A stretch of 8,275 nt of DNA from Hymenobacter sp. (GCA_025362615.1 JANYFQ010000172.1:1-8275); one strand, 5' to 3'. Positions 1 to 5,592 are shown, counted from the stretch's first letter. The notes: a model not told the origin generated them from the letters alone. Numbers and translations are program-made.

Positions 1-84
1 CCGGCTTATCCGGGGGTAGGCGCCCGTTGGTCGCCAACCCCCGGCTGTGCTGTGAAACCCCTTCGGGGTAGGGCGCAACAGCCG
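1..84. repeat. Structured palindromic repeat, cut by the window edge
   Basis: Several inverted repeats are packed together. An 8-bp stem pairs 10-17 with 37-44 (ccgggggt / acccccgg), with an inner stem ttgg/ccaa at 27-30/34-37 (the last base is shared with the outer stem, so the two are partly alternative). A 7-bp stem pairs 42-48 (cggctgt) with 78-84 (acagccg), enclosing the small hairpin acccc-ttc-ggggt at 57-69. The first bases, ccgg-cttat-ccgg, look like the tip of another hairpin whose left arm lies outside the window. It lies downstream of trpS and shows no coding frame. It resembles the palindromic intergenic repeats I remember from Bacteroidota genomes, but copy number cannot be judged here. 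Confidence 0.55.
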
Positions 85-88
85 TTTC

Positions 89-227
89 TAGAGCGGTTCC
101 CGAAACAGTGTACCACCAAGCTGTGCTTGGTCTTGCGTTAAAAAATACTGTAAGTCAGAAACTTACGCGAGACCAAGCACAGCTTGGTGGTACACAAAAC
201 GTGTACACCAACTTGGAAACCGCTCTA
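89..227. repeat. 139-bp MITE/REP-like inverted-repeat element
   Basis: The outer ends are inverted repeats: tagagcggttcc at 89-100 matches the reverse complement of 215-227 except for one extra base. Inside, 31-base arms at 108-138 and 165-195 are complementary at 30 of 31 positions, with a 26-base loop that itself holds a 6-bp hairpin (gtaagt 150-155 / acttac 161-166). A degenerate third copy of the arm start (gtgtacacc) lies at 201-209. There is no open frame of note, so this is a non-coding palindromic element. On the minus strand, downstream of trpS, the inner hairpin is followed by a run of T (complement of 140-145), so it might also end trpS transcription. Miniature transposon or REP-type repeat are both possible; no clear target-site duplication is visible. 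Confidence 0.7.
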
Positions 228-256
228 AATCCGTCCGCCACCCCATTACCCCGCTT

Positions 257-1234
257 CTATCGAAACCCCACCTTCGCCCGCACCCGGCTCAGCACCCCGG
301 CCCCGTATTCCTGCGCCCGCCGTGCGCCCACGGCCAGGGCTGCATCCAGCGCCGACAGGTTGCTCATGTAGAAGTTGAACCGTTCGCGCTCGGGGGCGAA
401 CCGCCTCAAAATCAGTTCGTACAGCTCCTTTTTAGCGTGGCCGTAGCCATAGCCGCCGGCTTCGTAGTTGCGGGTCATGGCCTCGGTTTCGGCGGGCGTG
501 GCCAGCAGCGAGTAGAGCCGGAACGTAACGTCGGTGGCCGGATTTTTAGGGATTTCGAGCGGGGTACTGTCCGAAATAATGGTTTTGATGGTTTTCAGCA
601 GCTCGTTTTCGGGGGCAAACACGTCGATGGTGTTGCCGTAGCTTTTGCTCATTTTCTGGCCGTCGGTGCCCGGAATGGTCATCAGCTGGGCATCGGTGCG
701 GGCCTGGGGCCGCACCAGGGTTTCGCCGTAGCGGTGGTTGAAGGCGGTGGCAATATCGCGGGCTATTTCGAGGTGCTGCACCTGGTCTTTGCCCACGGGC
801 ACGATGTCGGCGTCGTAGAGCAGAATGTCGGCGGCCATCAGCACAGGATACGTAAATAAGCCCGCGTTTACGTCCGAAAGCCGGTCAGATTTATCCTTGA
901 AACTGTGCGCGTTGGCCAGCATCGGGTAAGGCGTGAAGCACGACAGGTACCAGGTCAGCTCCGTTACGTGCGGCACGTCGGACTGCCGGTAAAACAGGTT
1001 TTTTTCGTCGGCCACGTCGAACCCGCAGGCCAGCCAGGTGGCAGCCGTGGCGTAAGTGTTGTGGCGGAGCAAATTGGCGTCACGCACCGTTGTGAGCGAG
1101 TGCATATCGGCGATGAAGTACAGCGCTTCGTTGGCCGGGTTTTTAGCGAGTTCGAGGGCGGGCAAAATGGCGCCGAGCAGGTTGCCCAGGTGCGGCTTGC
1201 CGGTGGCCTGAATGCCAGTGAGAATACGGGACAT
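257..1234 (-). CDS. trpS: Tryptophanyl-tRNA synthetase
   Basis: This cytoplasmic class I aminoacyl-tRNA synthetase charges tRNA-Trp with tryptophan using ATP. The 325-residue protein has the usual bacterial TrpRS length. It begins with MSRILTGIQATGKPHLGN, carrying the HIGH-type signature as HLGN at residues 15-18. The KMSKS loop is intact at 194-198 (GQKMSKSYGN). The conserved PVGKDQVQHLE stretch at about 146-156 corresponds to the family's PVGEDQ segment. The ATG start is set by the family N-terminus, and the gene ends with TAG. It is the last gene of the minus-strand series, 155 bases after the secreted hypothetical gene. The upstream gap is almost filled by a mirrored short-repeat array ending four bases from the start codon, which may affect translation. 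No domain is missing. Confidence 0.97.
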   Translation of the reverse strand: MSRILTGIQATGKPHLGNLLGAILPALELAKNPANEALYFIADMHSLTTVRDANLLRHNTYATAATWLACGFDVADEKNLFYRQSDVPHVTELTWYLSCFTPYPMLANAHSFKDKSDRLSDVNAGLFTYPVLMAADILLYDADIVPVGKDQVQHLEIARDIATAFNHRYGETLVRPQARTDAQLMTIPGTDGQKMSKSYGNTIDVFAPENELLKTIKTIISDSTPLEIPKNPATDVTFRLYSLLATPAETEAMTRNYEAGGYGYGHAKKELYELILRRFAPERERFNFYMSNLSALDAALAVGARRAQEYGAGVLSRVRAKVGFR

Positions 1235-1237
1235 TTT

Positions 1238-1384
1238 TTGTTTAATTGTTGAATTATTGAATTGCTTAATTGCTTAATTGTTGGCTGTTCTGGGTTGGCG
1301 AGTGCGGTTGTCCCGCAGTGGGCGCAGTGTCGTTCAGGAGCCGTATGAGCAACAATGCAACAATGCAACAATTAAACAATTATA
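1238..1384. repeat. Mirrored short-repeat array upstream of trpS
   Basis: The outer 14 bases at 1238-1251 (ttgtttaattgttg) recur as an exact reverse complement at 1366-1379. Inward from each end run imperfect 8-base units: aattattg, aattgctt, aattgctt, aattgttg on the left (1252-1283), and two copies of cattgttg, read on the opposite strand, on the right (about 1350-1365). The centre, about 1285-1349, is ordinary GC-rich DNA with only a weak hairpin at 1301-1319. On the minus strand the trpS-proximal arm forms an A/T/C-rich leader almost free of G that runs into the ATG. A weak -7-like box, TATAATTG, lies at 1384-1377 on the minus strand. No gene is seen here. Confidence 0.75.
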
Positions 1385-1389
1385 AAAAG

Positions 1390-2001
1390 CTAATTTTTCA
1401 GTCGAATGCCTTGATTATGAGCTCGAACGGCCGCTGCCAACTCGGGCTTCTTGAGGCTGCCGGTGGCCAATTGGCGTTGCAGCGCGGGGTCGGCTGGGAA
1501 GAGGGCCGCCACGAAGCCGTTGGGGGCCAGTTTGGGGTCGAAGCCGGGGGTGCGGCCGGGGGCGTAGGCGAACAAGACGCTGGTGCCCGCTTTGCGCAAC
1601 ACCGGCAGCGTGACGTGGGCCTTGAAGTTGGTGCCCATCTCGACCTGATAGTGGTAGTTGAACAGCTCCACGGCCCCGGTTTCGACGGTTTCGAGCAACG
1701 CCGGCTCGGAGGAGCCGGCCGCCGTGCCGCTGTGAAATCGAAAGTTATCAATTCGTACAAAGCGTTGGCTGCCAACTGAAAAGCTCTTAATTTGGCTGCT
1801 GCGGAACGTGCGTTCGCGGTCGTTTTTGGTGCCCACCACGCGGGTTTGGGCGCTGCCTTCGGCCAGTACGAGGCGCAGGGTGGCGGTGCCTTTTTCGCCG
1901 GTCGTCAGCTCGTAGGTGCCTTCGGCCGGAATGAATTGGGCGGTGGCGCGGCCGGGCCAAAAGGCCAGGGCTGCCAGGAGCAATGAAAACAAGATACGCA
2001 T
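1390..2001 (-). CDS. Secreted hypothetical protein
   Basis: The 203-residue protein is not one I can assign to a named family. It starts with a typical Sec signal peptide: MR, then a hydrophobic stretch (ILFSLLLAALAFW), then a likely cleavage after ATA at about residue 21, so the mature protein begins QFIPAEGTYELTTG. The remainder is soluble and looks beta-rich, with alternating hydrophobic strands such as GTATLRLVLAEG and QRFVRIDNFRF, and no lipobox cysteine or membrane span. It probably resides in the periplasm or outer envelope. It follows the transporter gene after only 37 bases, suggesting co-transcription, and precedes trpS by 155 bases. The start codon is ATG and the stop TAG. That it is a real gene is supported by the signal peptide and its place in the minus-strand series. 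Confidence 0.8.
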   Translation of the reverse strand: MRILFSLLLAALAFWPGRATAQFIPAEGTYELTTGEKGTATLRLVLAEGSAQTRVVGTKNDRERTFRSSQIKSFSVGSQRFVRIDNFRFHSGTAAGSSEPALLETVETGAVELFNYHYQVEMGTNFKAHVTLPVLRKAGTSVLFAYAPGRTPGFDPKLAPNGFVAALFPADPALQRQLATGSLKKPELAAAVRAHNQGIRLKN

Positions 2002-2038
2002 AAAATCAGCCTAAAAATGGGTGCTAACCGCTGGATAA

Positions 2039-2812
2039 TCAAACGCTCACATCTGCCGTTGCCGCTTTCTGTAGTTCCACCGTTTCGTCTTTGCCCAGGT
2101 AGCGGTCAATCAGAAAATGCGCCAAGTAAAGCACTGGCGTAAGCAGCACGGCGGCCGCGAACTTGTACAAGTAGTTGGTGGTAGCCACGGCCATTACTTG
2201 GTCCATCGACCAGTTGCCGAACAGCTTGAACGCCACAAACAGCACCACGAACGAATCCACGAGCTGCGAGATAAGCGTCGAGCCGGTGGCGCGGAGCCAC
2301 ACAAAGCGCCCGCCCGTGGCCTTGCGAATGGCGGCAAACAAGCTGGCATCCAGCACCTGGCCTACGCCAAACGCCACAATCGAGCCGGTGATGATGCCCA
2401 GGCCCTGCCGGAAAATGCTCTGGTAGGCAAAATCGATGTCGAAGGGCCGCCCGGCGTTGTCGGTTTTGTTGACATCGAGCCAGAAATCGGCGGGTGGAAG
2501 CTTGGTGGTGAGGTAGATGACACCGAAGGCAAAAAGTATCAACACCACGGTTAAGTAGCTGATGCGCAGCACCCCAGCCTTGCCAAAATATTCGTTGATG
2601 ATGTCGGTCGTCACGAATACTACGGGCCAGATGAGCACGCCCGCCGTGAGGTTACCGGGCAGGCCCATCAATTTATCCGCCGAAAATATCTTGACCCCGA
2701 TGATTTCGGCCAGCAGCGCATTCACCAGAAAGATACCGCTGAGGACGAGGTAAAGCTGGGTCTTCTTAGCTGTTAGCTTTTGGCTGTTAGCTGTTAGCTT
2801 GCGGTCTTCCAT
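2039..2812 (-). CDS. yhhQ: Queuosine precursor transporter, YhhQ family
   Basis: This inner-membrane protein of the VUT/YhhQ family (DUF165) takes up queuosine precursors; E. coli YhhQ imports preQ0 and preQ1 for tRNA modification. From the start chosen here it is 257 residues. Six hydrophobic segments are visible, beginning with LYLVLSGIFLVNALLAEIIG and ending with FAAAVLLTPVLYLAHFLI. Family signatures include TDIINEYFG after the second segment, RQGLGIITGSIVAFGVGQVLDA, and TLISQLVDSF in the fifth. A longer frame opens at 2848, adding 12 residues, but that ATG is formed by the repeat at 2836-2860 and the family core starts only at KKTQLYLVL, so the inner ATG at 2812 is preferred. The first translated residues (KLTANSQKLTA) are encoded by the tandem repeat itself. 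The gene follows rnz across a large palindrome. Confidence 0.9.
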   Translation of the reverse strand: MEDRKLTANSQKLTAKKTQLYLVLSGIFLVNALLAEIIGVKIFSADKLMGLPGNLTAGVLIWPVVFVTTDIINEYFGKAGVLRISYLTVVLILFAFGVIYLTTKLPPADFWLDVNKTDNAGRPFDIDFAYQSIFRQGLGIITGSIVAFGVGQVLDASLFAAIRKATGGRFVWLRATGSTLISQLVDSFVVLFVAFKLFGNWSMDQVMAVATTNYLYKFAAAVLLTPVLYLAHFLIDRYLGKDETVELQKAATADVSV

Positions 2813-2860
2813 ATTGATGGGTTTTTGGGTCAAATAGCTAACAGCCATCAGCTAACAGCT
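2768..2860. repeat. Mirrored short-repeat array spanning the yhhQ start
   Basis: The 25 bases at 2768-2792 match the reverse complement of 2836-2860 at 23 of 25 positions. Both arms are built from the unit agctgttagct: it occurs at 2768-2778 and 2789-2799, and reversed at 2850-2860, with partial units between. The left arm lies inside the yhhQ coding region and is translated as KLTANSQKLTA. The right arm is the leader. The loop between the arms (2793-2835) contains the preferred ATG at 2812-2810, so a transcript hairpin would present the start codon in its loop. Confidence 0.75.
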
Positions 2861-2870
2861 CAGATAAGTT

Positions 2871-2998
2871 GGTGCGGGCGGGCGGCTTTTTTCGCCGCCC
2901 GCCCGCTTCAGATTGCACAGCCAGGAGGGGCAGGTTTGCGCGGGCAAACCGCCTGTGCCGAAGCGGGCGGGCGGCGAAAAAAGCCGCCCGCCCGCACC
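2871..2998. repeat. 128-bp nested perfect palindrome (cruciform-forming)
   Basis: The arms 2871-2909 and 2960-2998 are perfect 39-base inverted repeats. Each arm is also a hairpin: 2874-2886 pairs with 2894-2906 over 13 GC pairs around a loop of six T and a C, and 2963-2975 pairs with 2983-2995 around the complementary A-rich loop. Between the arms lie two further nested stems: gcacag 2915-2920 with ctgtgc 2953-2958, and ggtttgc 2933-2939 with gcaaacc 2944-2950. The T run is in the loop, not after the stem, so this is not a standard terminator, though it might block transcription leaving rnz. Two REP-like units in opposite orientation (a BIME-like arrangement) is the closest known type. Confidence 0.85.
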
Positions 2999-3034
2999 GC
3001 CCAGGGCCGCCGCCGGCCGGAACGGCTTCGAAAC

Positions 3035-3949
3035 CTAAAGGCTCACCAGCAGCCCTTCAATGGCCAGCTCGGCCGTTGGGTACACGGCCTGGGCCTCGGC
3101 CAGCAGCGGCTCCAGGGCTTTGTAGCGCGACGAGAAATGGCCAATCAACAGGCGTTTTGCCCCGGCCAATTGAGCCAGTTCGGCGGCCTGCCGGGCGGTG
3201 CTGTGGTGGGTTTGGGCGGCCCGCTCGTGCAGGTCGTGGAGGAAAGTGGCTTCGTGATAAAGCAAATCAACCCCTTGAATATGAGTGGCTAGGTCGGGCG
3301 TATAAAGCGTGTCGGAGCAAAAGGCGTAGCGGCGTGAGGGCGGGGCGGGGGCACTGACGGCGGCGTGGCGCAGGCCGGCGGGCAAGTTGTCGTCGGGCTC
3401 CAAATCGTGGCCCTGGGCGAGGCGGGCGAGCTGCGCGGGGCGCAGGCCGGGCGGCAGTAAGTCTTTGAGCAGGTTGGCGCGGCGCGGCTGCTCGGCAAAC
3501 AGGTAGCCGGCGCACGGAATGCGGTGGCGCATGGGCAGTGTGGTGGCCGTGAGGTGGGCATCGGCGTACACCTCGGCTACCTGTTCGGTATCGACGCACA
3601 CAAACTCCATCCCGAAGGCGAGCTGCATTCCCGAAACCCGCATCTGGGTCGTCAGCACTTCGTCCAAACCGGGCGGCCCGACAATGGTCAGCGTCTGCGA
3701 GCGGCCCTGCAAGTGCATGGTTCCCAGCAGCCCAAAGACGCCAAAGTAATGGTCGCCGTGGAGGTGGGAGATGAAAATGGCCCGCAGGTGATGGGGCCGC
3801 AGGCGGTGTTCGAGCAGCCGCCACTGGGTGCCCTCGCCGCAATCCACGAGGTATTGCTGGCCGCCGGCCGTGAGCAGCTGGGCCGTGGGGTGGCGGCCCT
3901 GGGTGGGCGTGGCCGAAGCCGAACCAAGTATTTTCAGCTCAAAATTCAA
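3035..3949 (-). CDS. rnz: Ribonuclease Z (tRNA 3' endonuclease)
   Basis: RNase Z is a zinc-dependent metallo-beta-lactamase-fold endonuclease that cuts pre-tRNA after the discriminator base during 3' maturation in the cytoplasm. The 304-residue length matches the bacterial short form. The zinc motif HxHxDH is complete at 62-67 (SHLHGDH), and the other expected ligands are visible: H142 (MRHRIPCAGY), D213 (CSDTLY) and H271 (IGHFSSRY). HEATF at 232-236 and the GPPGLDE segment at about 91-97 also fit the family. The start is TTG: the family N-terminus (MNFELKILGSASATPT) begins at that codon, and no ATG or GTG lies upstream in frame before the TAG at 4015-4013. The gene follows the STAS gene and its terminator, so its own promoter should lie within the repeat-filled 141-base gap, but none is obvious. 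Confidence 0.96.
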   Translation of the reverse strand: MNFELKILGSASATPTQGRHPTAQLLTAGGQQYLVDCGEGTQWRLLEHRLRPHHLRAIFISHLHGDHYFGVFGLLGTMHLQGRSQTLTIVGPPGLDEVLTTQMRVSGMQLAFGMEFVCVDTEQVAEVYADAHLTATTLPMRHRIPCAGYLFAEQPRRANLLKDLLPPGLRPAQLARLAQGHDLEPDDNLPAGLRHAAVSAPAPPSRRYAFCSDTLYTPDLATHIQGVDLLYHEATFLHDLHERAAQTHHSTARQAAELAQLAGAKRLLIGHFSSRYKALEPLLAEAQAVYPTAELAIEGLLVSL

Positions 3950-3954
3950 GGGGA

Positions 3955-4081
3955 GTTTCTGGTTTCTGGTTTCTGGTTGCTTGTTTTCCGGTTTAGGCTC
4001 GAAAAAGAAAGGCTACCGGGAGTCGGTTTCAAGAACCAACGGCCGGTAGCCTCTTCAACAAGCAACTAGAAACCAGAAACC
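3955..4081. repeat. Mirrored short-repeat array upstream of rnz
   Basis: Three exact tandem copies of gtttctg occupy 3955-3975, followed by gttgcttg (3976-3983). On the other side caagcaac (4059-4066) and two copies of agaaacc (4068-4081) give the mirror image. Over 25 bases, 3961-3985 and the reverse complement of 4057-4081 agree at 24 positions. The centre contains the terminator stem of the preceding STAS gene. On the minus strand the rnz-proximal arm produces a leader of almost only A, C and G, nearly without T for about 45 bases, ending just before the TTG start. Confidence 0.8.
4001..4052 (-). terminator. Rho-independent terminator of the STAS gene
   Basis: On the minus strand a perfect 10-bp stem, aggctaccgg (4052-4043) with ccggtagcct (4019-4010), encloses a 23-base loop and is followed at once by ttctttttc (4009-4001). 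It begins 38 bases after the STAS stop codon. It sits in the centre of the mirrored gtttctg array, so the array arms could extend the stem further. Confidence 0.75.
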
Positions 4082-4090
4082 AACAACACC

Positions 4091-4465
4091 TTATTCCTTA
4101 TCCGTCAAATCGCGCTCGATGGTGTGCAGAAACACGCGGTCGATGCCTTCTTCGATGGTGGGCAGGATATGCAGCACCGATTCGAGCTTGGAAATGGTGA
4201 TGAGCTTGAGCACGTGGTCTTGCAGGCCCACAAGCACCAGCAGGCCGCCGGTGGAGTTGCACAAGCGGTTGGCGATGAGGATGGAGCTGAGCCCCGACGA
4301 GTCGGTGTACTTGACGTTGGAGAGGTCGAGAATCAAGTTGTTAATACCTTCGGCGTTCAGCTTCACGAACTCTGATTTCAAGTCGGGGGCCACCGTGGTA
4401 TCCAGTTTTTTCTCCTCGATGGTGATGGTGGTGTAGCTGTCCTTTTTATCGATGGTGTACTTCAT
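4091..4465 (-). CDS. STAS-domain anti-sigma factor antagonist (SpoIIAA/RsbV-like)
   Basis: A single STAS domain fills this 124-residue cytoplasmic protein. Such proteins bind or release an anti-sigma factor or a related kinase depending on phosphorylation of a conserved serine. The signature is present: LILDLSNVKYTDSSGLSSIL at about 44-63, where D55-S56-S57-G58-L59 matches the DSSGL phosphorylation site of SpoIIAA and RsbV; by position S57 is the probable acceptor. The length is about that of the family (110-120), with a short acidic tail. No partner kinase or sigma factor is encoded in the window, so the target is unknown. It has its own candidate promoter at about 4497 and a terminator downstream, suggesting a single-gene transcript. 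From memory, STAS genes next to rnz recur in Bacteroidota, but this was not checked. Confidence 0.92.
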   Translation of the reverse strand: MKYTIDKKDSYTTITIEEKKLDTTVAPDLKSEFVKLNAEGINNLILDLSNVKYTDSSGLSSILIANRLCNSTGGLLVLVGLQDHVLKLITISKLESVLHILPTIEEGIDRVFLHTIERDLTDKE

Positions 4466-4496
4466 GGCGGCGGGCGCGGTCGGCTAAGTGAGGGGG

Positions 4497-4504
4497 CGAA
4501 GGTA
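4497..4504 (-). promoter_or_regulatory. Candidate Bacteroidota -7 promoter box for the STAS gene
   Basis: The minus strand reads TACCTTCG, one base from the Bacteroidota -7 consensus TAnnTTTG, and lies 31 bases before the STAS start codon. The -33 TTG element is not clear at the expected distance; only gttttc occurs near 4523-4528. The placement is good but the call rests on one box. Confidence 0.4.
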
Positions 4505-4508
4505 GCGC

Positions 4509-4555
4509 ACAAACCCGAAACCTGAAAACAGGGCCGGTGGTTTGGCGGGGTTTGG
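4509..4555. repeat. Weak mirrored repeat between the DUF4198 and STAS genes
   Basis: On the minus strand two copies of ccaaacc (4555-4549 and 4545-4539) are followed by ggtttcgggtttg (4522-4510), which reads as their reverse complement with a shorter gap. It is a degenerate version of the repeat-spacer-inverted-repeat layout seen upstream of rnz, yhhQ and trpS. It starts directly after the DUF4198 stop codon and may act as a weak stem at the end of that transcript. Confidence 0.35.
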
Positions 4556-4556
4556 C

Positions 4557-5414
4557 TCAGCGGGCGGCGGCGGGCGGCCCGCCAAAGGTGAGCGAGGCCC
4601 AGGTGGAGTACCAGTCGGCGCGGGGGCGCAGGGCGGGCGGGGCGGGCACCATGCCCACGGCGGCCAGCAGGTAGGGGCCAGGCCCTAATAGTTTGATAAT
4701 GACACGGCCGGCGCTGTTGGTGCGCGTGGCAAATCGGGTGGTGGGCAGGCCGCCCGGCTGCCGCTGCCACACCTGCACCAGCCCGCCGCGCACCGGCAGG
4801 CCCGCCCGCAGCAGCCGCACCGTGAGGCTGCGGCCGGCCGCGAGGCGGTAGGGGTTTTGCTCGGGCACCAGCTCCAGAGGCAGGCCGCGGGGGCGCAGGG
4901 CGGCGCTGTCGGTGGCGGGCGGGGGCAGGGCGGCGGGGGCGGCCACTTGCAGCAGGGTTTTGGCGCAGCGGCGGTAGGCTTCGCGGCCGGGCTGGGCGGT
5001 GGTGCCTTCCTCGCGGCGCTTTTCGAGGATGAAATCGAGGCCCTCGGCCTGGAGGTACTGGGTGAACTGGGCAGCGGGCAGCTCGTTGAAGCTCTCGGCG
5101 CTCTGGAGCACCAGGGTGTGCAGGCCGGGGCGGCTGATGGCGAGGCGCAGGCTGTCGGCGGGCGCGAGGGCGGCGGTGTCGGCCGGGGTGGGGCCGTAGC
5201 GCACGAGGCGGCGGATTTTGGTGGCGCGGCCGGGCCAGGGCTGGCCCGCAAAGTTTTCGCCCGTCAGCAGTTGCAGCGTCGTGGTTTCGTGGGGGGCCAG
5301 GCGCAGGCGCGGGGCTTCAAGCCAAAACTCGTGGGCCAGGGCGGCGGGGGCGAAGAGAAAGAGGAACGGAAGGGCGCGGCGCATGGGATGGGAGGCGTAT
5401 TGCAGCCGCTTCAT
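4557..5414 (-). CDS. DUF4198-like exported protein
   Basis: The 285-residue protein carries a signal peptide (MRRALPFLFLFAPAALA) cleaved just before HEFWLEAPRL. This AHEFWLE start is the hallmark of DUF4198 proteins, periplasmic proteins with NikM-like beta-sandwich domains often found near metal-uptake systems. A second domain from about residue 170 (RGLPLELVPEQNPYRLAAGRSLTVRLLRAGLPVRGGLVQVW) resembles the family's usual C-terminal half, including a TNSAGRVIIKLLGPGPYLL segment. The C-terminal ADWYSTWASLTFGG also fits the family. Function is not established; metal binding or transport is an inference from relatives. The first ATG (5414) lies 7 bases after the preceding small gene's stop, so the two are probably translationally coupled. 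A second ATG at 5384 would give a tighter signal peptide and may be the true start. GC content is very high. Confidence 0.82.
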   Translation of the reverse strand: MKRLQYASHPMRRALPFLFLFAPAALAHEFWLEAPRLRLAPHETTTLQLLTGENFAGQPWPGRATKIRRLVRYGPTPADTAALAPADSLRLAISRPGLHTLVLQSAESFNELPAAQFTQYLQAEGLDFILEKRREEGTTAQPGREAYRRCAKTLLQVAAPAALPPPATDSAALRPRGLPLELVPEQNPYRLAAGRSLTVRLLRAGLPVRGGLVQVWQRQPGGLPTTRFATRTNSAGRVIIKLLGPGPYLLAAVGMVPAPPALRPRADWYSTWASLTFGGPPAAAR

Positions 5415-5421
5415 TTGGCGT

Positions 5422-5592
5422 TTAGTGGAGCGCTTCGCTTTTTTTCAAGCCAGGCAAGCCCGATTTCGCCAGCCGGGCGTTGGCCTGGGCCAGTTTGGCC
5501 GGAAAAAGCACCACGTTGTCGTAGCGGTCCAGCGCCGGGTCGATGCGGACAGCGGGCACCTTTTTTTCGTTGATTTCGAGCAGCGTTTTCAT
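5422..5592 (-). CDS. Small hypothetical protein (56 aa)
   Basis: A short protein beginning MKTLLEINEKKVPAVRIDPALDRYDN, rich in charged residues, with no signal peptide or membrane segment; it is probably cytoplasmic. The centre (PALDRYDNVVLFPAKLAQANARL) looks like a folded helix-containing unit rather than random frame. The frame extends upstream to a TTG at 5637, but the ATG at 5592 is preferred because the added residues (MVVGAPNQENQHSRR) look non-native. The gene stops 7 bases before the DUF4198 start. I do not recognise a named family. Its open frame, protein-like composition and tight fit between two genes argue that it is real; another overlapping frame (5411-5650) is less convincing. 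Confidence 0.6.
   Translation of the reverse strand: MKTLLEINEKKVPAVRIDPALDRYDNVVLFPAKLAQANARLAKSGLPGLKKSEALH

Noticed and set aside
108..371. Plus-strand 87-codon frame running through the 89-227 element
   Set aside because: It runs through a palindrome and then antisense into the end of trpS; no protein-like features.
437..859. Plus-strand open frame opposite trpS
   Set aside because: Antisense to intact trpS, with low-complexity Gly/Val/His composition.
1285..1349. T-box or trp attenuator upstream of trpS
   Set aside because: No conserved T-box sequence, no leader peptide with Trp codons and no terminator followed by a U tract were found.
2871..2998. Standard rho-independent terminator for rnz
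   Set aside because: The T runs lie in the hairpin loops rather than after the stems.
1238..4081. CRISPR array as an explanation for the short repeats
   Set aside because: Units are 7-11 bases, directly tandem and mirrored, without spacers of regular length; no cas genes are present.
4857..5573. A 238-codon plus-strand frame across the DUF4198 and small genes
   Set aside because: Gly/Ala/Gln-rich antisense shadow; the minus strand has the signal peptide and family motif.
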